Part shown: positions 13,699 to 21,598 of the stretch, in pieces
Layout: each line of letters opens with the position of its first letter
How positions within the stretch are numbered: the stretch's first letter is position 1
Virus record (IMG/VR): IMGVR_UViG_3300020473_001887
Coordinates: 1-32,062 of that record
Direction: 5' to 3' (one strand)
Origin: a virus
DNA length: 32,062 nt
Notes under the pieces: generated by a model
The model's database searches: none
What the model was told of the DNA's origin: nothing
The model's input: the letters and a program-made list of their open reading frames with translations, nothing else
Program-made: the position numbers and the translations under genes

Positions 13699-14769
13699 TC
13701 ATCTCCTACCTACTAACCAATTTTTCTTAAAATATTCCTGAAATTCCTTTCCACTCAGCATACTTTCCTCTATCTCGGCATCACTCATATAATCACCTAC
13801 AGCATCTTTGATTTCTGCAACGGAAAGTCTGCTTCCCCAGAAATATACATTTTCAATAGTAAAATTATCCATAATATGTTCATTATATGCAAAAGTAGTT
13901 CTTTCTTGACCCATTTCAAAAAAGTCTAATAAATTCTCAGTGAAATACTTCTCAGCTTGGTCAAACAAATCTTTAGTCAACTTATATAGAGCTTGTTTTG
14001 CTTTCTTGACAAATGGGTCGTTTAGATTGACCTTGGCAATCTGGATCTTATCAATAATACCTCTTTCTGCCAAAGAATCTTCTTTTGAAAATTTAGTCAT
14101 TCCTATCTGGACTGTGTATTCCTGACTTCCAACCCAAAAAACCTTAGCTGCAGCGAAGTCTCTACCAATATAGGACAAATACTCAGCATATAATGGATTA
14201 CGATCTGCATAGAATTTCTCATAGACTTCTTCTAACTCTTTTCTATTTGACTTATAGAAGTCCATTGCATGATTCATAATAGTCTTACGATAGATTAAAT
14301 CCCAATCCTGTAGTAAATAAGCTTTATTATCGTTAGCTAACCTACGGGCGAATTGATTTATATCAATCCATCTACGACCCTGACTATCTGGTGAACTGAA
14401 TATATCAAATTCACCTTCAAAGAGAATATCTCCCCTAACCTCTACCAGTACACCACCAGCTGTCTCAACCCCTTCCAACATCTCCATACCAGCATATACA
14501 TCTTTCACCTTAGTGGTAACTGATAATGATTTAGCACTATTCTGTAAATCATATAATGTTCCTATACCATCTGTATCAGTAATATGAAAAGCCAATGTAT
14601 TTTCATTTACATTCTGCATTCGTTTCATCATACCTTTAGATAAGGGAAATGGTAAAGTAAACTGCGGAGACATCCAATACTGATAAGGCTTTGCTCTCGT
14701 TCCCAACCATGACCTTATCTTTGGAGTTGCCCTTCTTCTTTCTAAAAGATATTGTTTAAACCCTAACAT
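13699..14769 (-). CDS. Putative packaged internal protein, ART-like paralogue B
   Basis: 356 residues beginning MLGFKQYLLE, the shared leader with Glu at residue 10, implying packaging and gp21-type cleavage. It is a paralogue of the genes at 4399 and 15428: FHITD (about 60), LQNSAKSLSVTT, a TAGGVLVEVRG block, then SPDSQGRRWI. A late segment AYNEHIMDNFTIENVYF (about 295) resembles the NEYIV Glu strand of PARP-like enzymes, the best support in this family for an H...E ADP-ribosyltransferase fold. TAGGGGGA precedes the ATG. The nucleotidyltransferase gene follows at once. The enzymatic assignment is inferred; the family relationship is seen directly. Confidence 0.6.
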   Translation of the reverse strand: MLGFKQYLLERRRATPKIRSWLGTRAKPYQYWMSPQFTLPFPLSKGMMKRMQNVNENTLAFHITDTDGIGTLYDLQNSAKSLSVTTKVKDVYAGMEMLEGVETAGGVLVEVRGDILFEGEFDIFSSPDSQGRRWIDINQFARRLANDNKAYLLQDWDLIYRKTIMNHAMDFYKSNRKELEEVYEKFYADRNPLYAEYLSYIGRDFAAAKVFWVGSQEYTVQIGMTKFSKEDSLAERGIIDKIQIAKVNLNDPFVKKAKQALYKLTKDLFDQAEKYFTENLLDFFEMGQERTTFAYNEHIMDNFTIENVYFWGSRLSVAEIKDAVGDYMSDAEIEESMLSGKEFQEYFKKNWLVGRR

Positions 14770-14778
14770 TAAATCCCC

Positions 14779-14910
14779 CTACTTACGAAACATTCCTTTT
14801 ATATAACCAATTATCCAAAATACATCATAAATTACACCCAAAAAAATCTTAAATAAATACTTACCCACTTTATTCTGGAATAGTAAGTATCCTATGAACC
14901 TATTTATCAC
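14779..14910 (-). CDS. Possible small membrane peptide (GTG start)
   Basis: A 43-codon frame opening with GTG in an 11-base overlap with the preceding stop and ending just before the ribosome binding site of gene B. The product contains one hydrophobic aromatic segment (KIFLGVIYDVFWIIGYI) followed by a basic end (KGMFRK), a plausible single-span orientation. An internal GTG gives a 29-residue version. There is no strong ribosome binding site. Without this frame the gap would be about 130 non-coding bases. Confidence 0.35.
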   Translation of the reverse strand: MINRFIGYLLFQNKVGKYLFKIFLGVIYDVFWIIGYIKGMFRK

Positions 14911-15301
14911 TGATAAATTCTCTAAACCCCATCAACCTATCTTCAAATGCAAATCTCTGGTCTGGTGTCTTAAAGTCTTTTTTACGCATCACAGTTTTAG
15001 CAACCAAATCAATTTCTTGATTTACTTTATCCCAAGTTAGAATAAATGGCATATTAACATCAGTTTTCATATCTGTAATTACTGCTTCTGCATCTGCACC
15101 CAATTTAGCAATCTTTTTACCATACTTCTTATGTGTTTGTTTAAATAACCTTATCAGTTCACTTTGTGTAATATCTTTTTTATTTCTACGGTCATTGACT
15201 CTATCTAAAAAGTGTTTGGTAAAAACCACATCAATACCAACTGACTTAAACAACTTATCTGCATACTTTTCAATGCCATCGAGTATTTTCTTAGTTATCA
15301 T
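14900..15301 (-). CDS. Conserved T4-like virion-associated protein, unknown function
   Basis: 133 residues. The central part (FTKHFLDRVNDRRNKKDIT, then LIRLFKQTHKKYGKKI and DMKTDVNMPFIL) looks like a domain I recall from structural proteins of marine T4-like phages, often as the C-terminal part of larger proteins. A small alpha/beta toxin-like (RelE/BrnT-like) fold is possible, but no catalytic set is clear. It lacks the capsid-targeting leader. Its ATG lies inside the end of the 46-residue Cys-rich, leader-bearing frame (11-base overlap), so the two are probably translated together. Confidence 0.6.
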   Translation of the reverse strand: MITKKILDGIEKYADKLFKSVGIDVVFTKHFLDRVNDRRNKKDITQSELIRLFKQTHKKYGKKIAKLGADAEAVITDMKTDVNMPFILTWDKVNQEIDLVAKTVMRKKDFKTPDQRFAFEDRLMGFREFISDK

Positions 15302-15431
15302 CTTTCAACCTTAGCTCCCGCTCTACACTTTCTTCAATTTCATTACAACAATCACAATCGACACATTCCACACAATCACAATTTACACAATCGCAATAAT
15401 CTTCCTTTAAGAATTCTTTAAATCCTTTCAT
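15291..15431 (-). CDS. Cys-rich mini-protein with capsid-targeting leader
   Basis: A 46-codon frame. It starts MKGFKEFLKE, the same leader as the larger putative internal proteins here, with Glu at position 10. After the predicted cut, a 19-residue stretch (13-31) packs eight cysteines as CDCVNCDCVECVDCDCC, then an acidic/basic tail (EESVERELRLKDDN). The ATG overlaps the preceding stop as ATGA and the stop overlaps the next gene's start. The density of CxC and CxxC suggests metal binding, metallothionein-like, or a zinc knot. I know no matching family. If cleaved, the mature peptide would be about 36 residues. Confidence 0.65.
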   Translation of the reverse strand: MKGFKEFLKEDYCDCVNCDCVECVDCDCCNEIEESVERELRLKDDN

Positions 15432-16441
15432 TGACGTATCTCTGATTGAATTTTACGTACTGTTTTCCAACCTTCATCTGAATATTCATCTTCGGACATA
15501 TCCACTTCTAAATAACCAGCGATTGGAACTCCACCCGTATAAGGATCTTCTTCATCATCAAAAGTTTCTAAATCTCCCCACAAATCACCAGCAGTTTCAG
15601 AATAAGGATAACACTTAATCAGTTCTATATCAACTAAATTAATTTCATCCCAAGTATTTTTTCTTTCAGACATAAACTCTGGATCAAATATATATTGTAG
15701 CCTTCTCCAGTTCTTTTTCCATATATCTTCCATTTCATCAAACCATTCTTTAATACAGAAAGCTATAATCTGACCATACAATCTATTATCAACCCCTAAC
15801 CAATCTCCCCATTCCTTAATTTTCAACTTTGGGATGTTATGAAATCCAGAGTTCATAATATGATTTACCAGATTAGAATTATCCTTGACCATCCTACTAG
15901 AAACCAACTTAAACATAATATTACTTTGAGCTTCTTTGATCTGTTTGAATATGGTTTTCCTCAATTGACCAGCCATCTTAAGATATTCATTATTATATGA
16001 GAATGCTCCACTGTCGCTAGGTAACAAACTAGCTAATGGAATGTACCTTCTACCCTGACCATCTAAACGACTATATAAGTCAATATTAGAAATCATAGTG
16101 GGATAACCTTCTACAATAAAAACTATACCACCACCTGTTGCAACACCTTCTCTCCATATTTTTGGGTCAGATGGATTGGTCATACATGCTAAAGATTTTT
16201 GAGTTCCTTGCATCTTAACCAACTCATCTACATATCCCTCACCAGTAATATGAGCAGCCCGTATTCGATTTCTTTCACCAAAAATACGTTGAGACATCTT
16301 TTTAGACATAGGTAAAAGAACTTGTCTCATAAAACTGCTGTTATCAGATTTTGCATCAGTTCTACTAAAGGATAAAAATACAATATCTTTTAGCTCGTTT
16401 CTACCTACTACCTCTGTGAGAAATTGTTTAAACCCTAACAT
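15428..16441 (-). CDS. Putative packaged internal protein, ART-like paralogue C
   Basis: 337 residues beginning MLGFKQFLTE; L-T-E at 8-10 matches the T4 gp21 cleavage consensus very well. Shared family motifs: AHITGEGYVDELVKMQG (about 65-81), KSLACMT, ATGGGIVFIVEG, RLDGQGRRYIPLASL (about 128-142) and, late, WDEINLVDIELIKC (about 263-276). The His, small-residue strand and late Glu are in the same order as in paralogues A and B. An ADP-ribosyltransferase fold is proposed on this pattern. The stop overlaps the Cys-rich mini-gene start as ATGA. The ammonium transporter gene ends five bases upstream. Confidence 0.55.
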   Translation of the reverse strand: MLGFKQFLTEVVGRNELKDIVFLSFSRTDAKSDNSSFMRQVLLPMSKKMSQRIFGERNRIRAAHITGEGYVDELVKMQGTQKSLACMTNPSDPKIWREGVATGGGIVFIVEGYPTMISNIDLYSRLDGQGRRYIPLASLLPSDSGAFSYNNEYLKMAGQLRKTIFKQIKEAQSNIMFKLVSSRMVKDNSNLVNHIMNSGFHNIPKLKIKEWGDWLGVDNRLYGQIIAFCIKEWFDEMEDIWKKNWRRLQYIFDPEFMSERKNTWDEINLVDIELIKCYPYSETAGDLWGDLETFDDEEDPYTGGVPIAGYLEVDMSEDEYSDEGWKTVRKIQSEIRQ

Positions 16442-16445
16442 ATTA

Positions 16446-17705
16446 TCAGAACTCCCCTTGACTTAAAACTGGAATACCTTCATACCCACTTATACCATGT
16501 TCAGTTATATCCAATCCTTCTATTTCTTCTCTATCATCCACTCGAATACCAATGGTATGTTTAATCAAAAGGAACAATGGATAACTAAGTCCAAATGCCC
16601 AAACAAAAGCTGAAATAACTCCAATAAACTGTATACCCAATTGGTTTAAACTTGCTTGTGTACTGAATAACCCAATTGCTAAAGTACCCCACGCTCCACA
16701 AACACCATGAACTGAAATGGCACCAACTGGATCATCAATTTTTATACTATCAAACAGTCTAACCGCACCTACTACAATAATACCACCAATAAAACCAACT
16801 AAAACAGCCATACTTGGAGACATAATATCACATCCAGCAGTAATTGAAACTAATCCTCCCAGAGCTCCATTAAGAGCTAAAGTTGGATCAGGTTTACGAT
16901 ATAAAAACCAACTAATCAACCCAGCACCTACAGCACCCGCACATGCCGATAAGTTAGTAATAACTGCAATAAAGGCTAAATCTCCACCAACTGAAGTAGT
17001 ACTTCCAGCATTAAATCCAAACCAACCTAACCACAGGATAAATACACCCAAAGCTCCCATTGGAACATTATGTGGTGAAATTAATCCCATTCTACCATCT
17101 GGTAAATATTTACCCTTACGTGCACCAACTACCATTGCTCCAGCTAGAGCTGCCCATCCACCAATAGAATGAACCACTGTAGAACCCGCAAAGTCTAAAA
17201 ATCCAAGTTTTTCTAACCATCCACCACCTGCATATAATCCACCCCAAGCCCACGATCCGAAAATAGGATAAATTAATCCACAGATTACTAACGAAAATAT
17301 TAAATATGAACTAAATTTAGTTCTCTCTGCAACAGCACCACTAACTATAGTTGCAGTGGTTGCACAAAATACTGTTTGAAATAATAAAAAAGCCCAGTTA
17401 AATCCTACTGAACTACCAACAGATTTAGCTTCCTCTGAAGATCCATCAAAGAAAAACAAACTAGTACCAAAATACCCATTAGAAGCACCAAACATCAACC
17501 CAAAACCAATCATCCAGAATATCAGAGAACCTATCGACATATCCATGAGATTCTTCATTACAATATTACAGACGTTTTTAGCCCTAGTAAATCCGGCCTC
17601 AACTAATGTAAATCCGGCTTGCATGAAAAATACCAAGAATGCAGCCATACATGTCCATAAAATATTTGAATGTTCCCTAAGAATTTCTAGTGTATCCATA
17701 CCCAC
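16446..17705 (-). CDS. amt: Ammonium transporter (Amt family)
   Basis: A 419-residue membrane protein with about eleven hydrophobic segments. The conserved Asp of the periplasmic recruitment site (D171 in DFAGSTVVH) and the twin pore histidines (H179; H333 in AISVHGVCG) are present, so the channel should be active. GFTLVEAGFTRAKN and the C-terminal EEIEGLDITEHG are typical of the family. It should carry ammonium into the host cytoplasm. No GlnK regulator gene is beside it. The first ATG is followed by a second possible start two codons on. It sits inside a run of leader-bearing virion genes, an unexpected place for a metabolic gene. Confidence 0.95.
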   Translation of the reverse strand: MGMDTLEILREHSNILWTCMAAFLVFFMQAGFTLVEAGFTRAKNVCNIVMKNLMDMSIGSLIFWMIGFGLMFGASNGYFGTSLFFFDGSSEEAKSVGSSVGFNWAFLLFQTVFCATTATIVSGAVAERTKFSSYLIFSLVICGLIYPIFGSWAWGGLYAGGGWLEKLGFLDFAGSTVVHSIGGWAALAGAMVVGARKGKYLPDGRMGLISPHNVPMGALGVFILWLGWFGFNAGSTTSVGGDLAFIAVITNLSACAGAVGAGLISWFLYRKPDPTLALNGALGGLVSITAGCDIMSPSMAVLVGFIGGIIVVGAVRLFDSIKIDDPVGAISVHGVCGAWGTLAIGLFSTQASLNQLGIQFIGVISAFVWAFGLSYPLFLLIKHTIGIRVDDREEIEGLDITEHGISGYEGIPVLSQGEF

Positions 17706-17715
17706 CTCATTTTAA

Positions 17716-18033
17716 TTATTTTTTATCATCCGTATTAAAACGTAAACCAATTTCCTCTAAAGTGTTTATTATATCAGAAGTTCTATTAAAATCATCTTCA
17801 ACACCCAATATTTCATCATAACAAAAATATCTCTTATCTTTTTTGTATATAACATTATTAATAGTTATTTTTGTACCATCATTCATTTTAAATGAAATAG
17901 ACTTAGTTTTATTATTTCCAACAACACTTCCTTTTTTGATATATCGACTATTGTCAATCATACCTACTGCCTGAAGTATTGTTCCTTGCATTGAATTTCC
18001 TGCTTCGTCTAAATATTGCTTAAAACTTTTCAT
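17716..18033 (-). CDS. Small packaged internal protein
   Basis: 105 residues starting MKSFKQYLDE, the shared leader with Glu at 10, so a predicted internal head protein with a mature part of about 95 residues. The remainder is basic and beta-rich (ISFKMNDGTKITINNVIYKK) and ends acidic (FNTDDKK). No catalytic motif visible. It resembles the small T4 internal proteins IPI-IPIII in size and leader; one of those, IPI, protects T4 DNA from a host nuclease, but no similarity beyond the leader is claimed. Confidence 0.65.
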   Translation of the reverse strand: MKSFKQYLDEAGNSMQGTILQAVGMIDNSRYIKKGSVVGNNKTKSISFKMNDGTKITINNVIYKKDKRYFCYDEILGVEDDFNRTSDIINTLEEIGLRFNTDDKK

Positions 18034-18043
18034 CTAAAACTCC

Positions 18044-18469
18044 TTAAGCCTTACTTATACCTACATCCTGTAGAGATGAAACTACCCTTTCTTCTAAACC
18101 ACTAACTCCTCTCTGTACACTAATATCAGTGTAAGTGCACTCCACAGAATCAATACCCATAAGACTAACCATATAAGTACTATACTCAAAATCTACTCTA
18201 CTATCCCCCACCATTTTAATTTCACTAACTTCTTTAATTTTCTTTAATTTATCTTCAAAATATTCTTCTCCACCATAAGCTTCATTTTTTGCAGTCCAAC
18301 CATTTTCAATCTCATCAAAAAACTTCTTTTTCATTTTATCATTTAACTCTGCAGGAGAATTAACACCGTACTTCTCTAAAGTTTTTTCAAAAAACTTTTG
18401 ATAGCCTGTCTTTTCTTCTGCTATCTCTTGACCAAAAAGTCTATCCATTACTTCTATATATCTTTTCAT
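18044..18469 (-). CDS. Unknown virion-type protein
   Basis: 141 residues. A helical segment FFEKTLEKYGVNSPAELND followed by KKKFFDEIENGWTAKNE looks like a motif I recall from several marine T4-like phage structural proteins. The N-terminus MKRYIEVMDRLFGQEIAE lacks the common leader but contains I-A-E, a possible gp21-type site, at residues 16-18. The C-terminal half is beta-rich. It lies between two leader-bearing genes with gaps of about ten bases. Function unknown. Confidence 0.55.
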   Translation of the reverse strand: MKRYIEVMDRLFGQEIAEEKTGYQKFFEKTLEKYGVNSPAELNDKMKKKFFDEIENGWTAKNEAYGGEEYFEDKLKKIKEVSEIKMVGDSRVDFEYSTYMVSLMGIDSVECTYTDISVQRGVSGLEERVVSSLQDVGISKA

Positions 18470-18478
18470 GTAAAACCC

Positions 18479-19735
18479 CTATTTATCCCAATTTTTAATT
18501 CCGTTAAAATTATTGTAAGAAAACTCTAATCTGTCTACTAATTTTACTGCACCACCACTCATTTTATCAATTGCCACGTATCCTTCATCATTGACAACTT
18601 TATAACCTGAGTTTGTCCTAACAAAAGTACTTGGGAACTTCTTAGCTCCATTGTTAAGTTTATCAACAATCATCATTTTTGCATCAACTAAATGGTTATG
18701 TAAAATTAAACAATTCTTAATTACTTGTAAATTCTTTTTTGTGTCAGAAATGATACTATTCATCTGTTCTGTTTTAACTTGTTTACCTTTTTCTGACTTG
18801 ACTTTAGGAAATACCTTAGTATCAAAATATTCTTTGATATAATCTACATAACCACTTGCATGTCTAACAGGATTATCAACTTTTTCACCCTTACGAATTT
18901 TCGAGTTATTATAGGTCTTGATACCTGCACCAATGATACTAGATGGTAAACTATTCTGAGAACTTAAAAATGAGTCTATTGATTTTCGATTAATCTTACG
19001 AAAAGTCTTACCTGCATCGGATAAGTATTTAGTTATCTTAGATGTCTCAGATTTGGTCATTGTAACAGAACCAGAATAATCCTCATAATCTACACCAGAA
19101 TACCATACGTTTTTAGTATTGTTTAGATTAGAAACATCAGCACCAAATGAAGCACCCATATCCTCTAAACTATTTCCAACGTAAGTGGTATGAAATACAA
19201 CACCAATTTCAGCACCTTTGATCTTTTTATCCAATTCACTACCAACAGGAACTGCATAAACAATCGTATTGGGTTGAAAAGTAGTAAATTTCTGACCTTC
19301 TACCTCAACTTCCTCAAAATCACTTTGGGTGAACATTATATCACCCTGTAAAACACCCTTAATACCTAATGATTTCATTTCTTTAAGTGCAATTCTTAGT
19401 TTTTCTGCAAGACCACCTTTATATCCCAATTCTGTAATATCACTTTCTTGTTTAACTAATTTGGGATTCTTGTTGAATACTCCCTTAGTACCAACAAAAA
19501 ATTGACCATCACTTGGATCAGTACCAACGAAAATAGCTGGTGCACCATCAAACTTGACAGTAACCTTAACTGAATTGCCACTATTTCCAGATAACATATC
19601 CCGTAGCGATCTTAGAAAATTAATAGATTCTCGAGCTCCCCTGAAACCCAAATTGAATATTTCATCTTCAATATGTTCCAAATGGAGATTTTTAACAGGA
19701 GCAGATTCTTCTAAAAATTGTTTAAAACTAATCAT
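18479..19735 (-). CDS. Packaged nucleotidyltransferase/ligase-like protein (DUF6267-like)
   Basis: 418 residues beginning MISFKQFLEE, the shared leader. The body contains KFDG (61-64), the motif I lysine signature of covalent nucleotidyltransferases (DNA/RNA ligases), VLQGDIMF (about 128-135) as motif III, TIVYAVPV, and GVVFHTTYVG (about 178-187) resembling motif IV. A family of this kind (DUF6267, from memory) is common in T4-like phages. The C-terminal 200 residues are Lys/Asn-rich and unassigned. It might repair or seal nucleic acid on injection. Its ATG overlaps the upstream stop as TAATG. The motif I assignment is strong, the substrate unknown. Confidence 0.65.
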   Translation of the reverse strand: MISFKQFLEESAPVKNLHLEHIEDEIFNLGFRGARESINFLRSLRDMLSGNSGNSVKVTVKFDGAPAIFVGTDPSDGQFFVGTKGVFNKNPKLVKQESDITELGYKGGLAEKLRIALKEMKSLGIKGVLQGDIMFTQSDFEEVEVEGQKFTTFQPNTIVYAVPVGSELDKKIKGAEIGVVFHTTYVGNSLEDMGASFGADVSNLNNTKNVWYSGVDYEDYSGSVTMTKSETSKITKYLSDAGKTFRKINRKSIDSFLSSQNSLPSSIIGAGIKTYNNSKIRKGEKVDNPVRHASGYVDYIKEYFDTKVFPKVKSEKGKQVKTEQMNSIISDTKKNLQVIKNCLILHNHLVDAKMMIVDKLNNGAKKFPSTFVRTNSGYKVVNDEGYVAIDKMSGGAVKLVDRLEFSYNNFNGIKNWDK

Positions 19736-21483
19736 TATCCACCTATCTTTAAATGTACTGATGAAAAATCTGCCATCGACATACCAAAATATAACATTTT
19801 TGTTGCAGTCTCAGTAGCTGAATTATATTTTCCACTTTTACTTTTAGCTAAAACCGACCACCAACCAGCAAATGCTATATTCTGGAAAGTGGCATTAATT
19901 CTTACACTCATCTGAGTGATAACCTGATTTACACTTTTACCAGAAAAATTATTTTGTATATATTCATTCAATTTTATTTCAAAAGATTCACTTCCTTGTT
20001 CAAAAGCCTCATATTCTTTTCTCAAATTTGGTTTTATTTTAGTTCTTGCACTAAGACTTGTAGAAACTACTGGACTATTTTTAATATGACGTTTATACAT
20101 AATACTAACTAGTCTAAATCGTTTTTTACCCTTAGATGTCAGAGAATATCTTCCGTTTTTATATTCTATGTTACCATCTCCACGAACTTTATTAACAGTA
20201 TCAACAATTTTACTTGTACCTGAAACACTGTCAATATATGATAAAAATACTTTACCATGAGAAGCTTCTGTTCCCTTTTTTACAACCTCACCGCGTATCA
20301 TTTCCCTAGAACCACTTTGAAACAACCTATAACTTATACTATGAACTTTATCCTTTTTATTAGAATTAGGAACTTTCATAACCAAATTCTGATTAATACC
20401 CTGAGTAAATAAAGCACCAAAAACTATCTCGAAGCTATCTACAACCTTCAACTCCTTACCCATATCTACAATCTTAGCTGAACCACCCTTCTCAAACTTT
20501 TTCAAAGATAGCCCAACAATACCACTAGAATTATCTACAGACTGTTTGAGATAACCATTAAGTTCAGCTAAAGAACTATACTCTTTTACTACTTCACGAA
20601 CACCACTGTCGTAAATAAACCAAACATCTGCCGGATTCCACTTGTCATTATTCCATTTAGTTGACCATCCAGCCTTCTCATAAAGTTTTTTAGCCAAAAT
20701 ATTTAAGAAAAACTTAGAACTATCTTTATGATATTCCAATGGCTCTTCTTTTAATATCTCTTTAACTTTAAGAGAAGAATATAAAAGAGATGATTTCCAA
20801 TCATCACCAATCGAAAAATTGTATATATCTTCAACTTGAGAATCAGAATAAGATTTACCATCGACAAATATCTTACCTCTACATTCAGATTTCCAATAGG
20901 ATAGATTAAAAATATCATCACCTGAAAATTTAAAACTTGAAGCTAATGCGAACAAAAATCCAGATTCTTGATACTCAGTTCCTACCGACCTTTTTTGAAT
21001 TCCAGCAAGATTTATTAGATATTTTAAAGACTTAGAAGAAGGATATTTATCTCTAACATCAAACTGAATAGTGAAACCCATATAAGACTTACTTGGGTTT
21101 TTCAAACCATCAACCGTATCTTGAAGATCAACAATTTTAGTTTTTATTGGCAATACCTTATCTAAAAATTCTTTAAATTTACTTGCACTTACATTCAAAG
21201 AATCACCCGACCAAGATGCTGGAATTCCAATTCGTTTGTCATTCGTCTTTAATATATCTTTATTAAAATCAATACCTAAAATATCACCAGATTTATGTAA
21301 ATAATCTTTTAAATGAGACATGCGAGTAATTCTAGGAAACATTTCTTTCTGTAAAACTTCTAGCTGCGTTCCCGAAGAAACACCCTCACCCATAAATTCC
21401 GTCAAACCATAACTAATTGCCATTGAGTTCCACCTCTCTAGCCACATATCACGTTCAGATATATATTTTTTGAATTTCAACAT
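19735..21483 (-). CDS. Large packaged protein, possible PD-(D/E)XK nuclease
   Basis: 582 residues beginning MLKFKKYISE, the shared leader (I-S-E at 8-10). Around residues 270-330 the segment GWSTKWNNDKWNPADVWFI and, after a short loop, GIVGLSLKKFEKGG resemble the catalytic core of PD-(D/E)XK nucleases (D286 and K328/K329, with E173 a possible helix Glu). This is a pattern call, not proof. It is the first gene of the long virion block behind promoter P2 and a TATAAATA box; AGGA lies about seven bases before the ATG. The gene for the ligase-like protein follows in TAATG overlap, so the two may act together. Confidence 0.55.
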   Translation of the reverse strand: MLKFKKYISERDMWLERWNSMAISYGLTEFMGEGVSSGTQLEVLQKEMFPRITRMSHLKDYLHKSGDILGIDFNKDILKTNDKRIGIPASWSGDSLNVSASKFKEFLDKVLPIKTKIVDLQDTVDGLKNPSKSYMGFTIQFDVRDKYPSSKSLKYLINLAGIQKRSVGTEYQESGFLFALASSFKFSGDDIFNLSYWKSECRGKIFVDGKSYSDSQVEDIYNFSIGDDWKSSLLYSSLKVKEILKEEPLEYHKDSSKFFLNILAKKLYEKAGWSTKWNNDKWNPADVWFIYDSGVREVVKEYSSLAELNGYLKQSVDNSSGIVGLSLKKFEKGGSAKIVDMGKELKVVDSFEIVFGALFTQGINQNLVMKVPNSNKKDKVHSISYRLFQSGSREMIRGEVVKKGTEASHGKVFLSYIDSVSGTSKIVDTVNKVRGDGNIEYKNGRYSLTSKGKKRFRLVSIMYKRHIKNSPVVSTSLSARTKIKPNLRKEYEAFEQGSESFEIKLNEYIQNNFSGKSVNQVITQMSVRINATFQNIAFAGWWSVLAKSKSGKYNSATETATKMLYFGMSMADFSSVHLKIGG

Positions 21484-21554
21484 TTGATTATCCTGACAAT
21501 ATGATTAATGTTACAAATACTATCATAACAACCAGTTCAAATTCTGACATGGTT

Positions 21555-21584
21555 ATTATACCATTTTCCTTACGTGTTTGTCAA
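21555..21584 (-). promoter_or_regulatory. Sigma70 promoter P2 upstream of the internal-protein block
   Basis: TTGACA (21584-21579), 18-base spacer and TATAAT (21560-21555) on the minus strand, with TGG before the -10. The spacing and flanks match P1 and P3. Expected start of transcription is about 65 bases before the ATG of the 582-residue gene. Early expression of predicted head proteins would be unusual, so the box may serve a different stage or the downstream amt gene. Confidence 0.8.
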
Positions 21585-21598
21585 CACTCATTTTCTTT

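Noticed and set aside
14901-14908. GATAAATA on the minus strand as a late promoter variant
   Set aside because: Single mismatch octamer overlapping a stop codon; too common in this composition to call.
16717-17172. 151-residue plus-strand frame rich in Pro, Ala and Ile
   Set aside because: Antisense shadow of the ammonium transporter; no ribosome binding site and the opposite strand has clear Amt residues.
21488-21550. 20-codon hydrophobic frame (starts MSEFELVVMIVF) ahead of the 582-residue gene
   Set aside because: No ribosome binding site, and its ATG falls at or before the predicted start of the P2 transcript.
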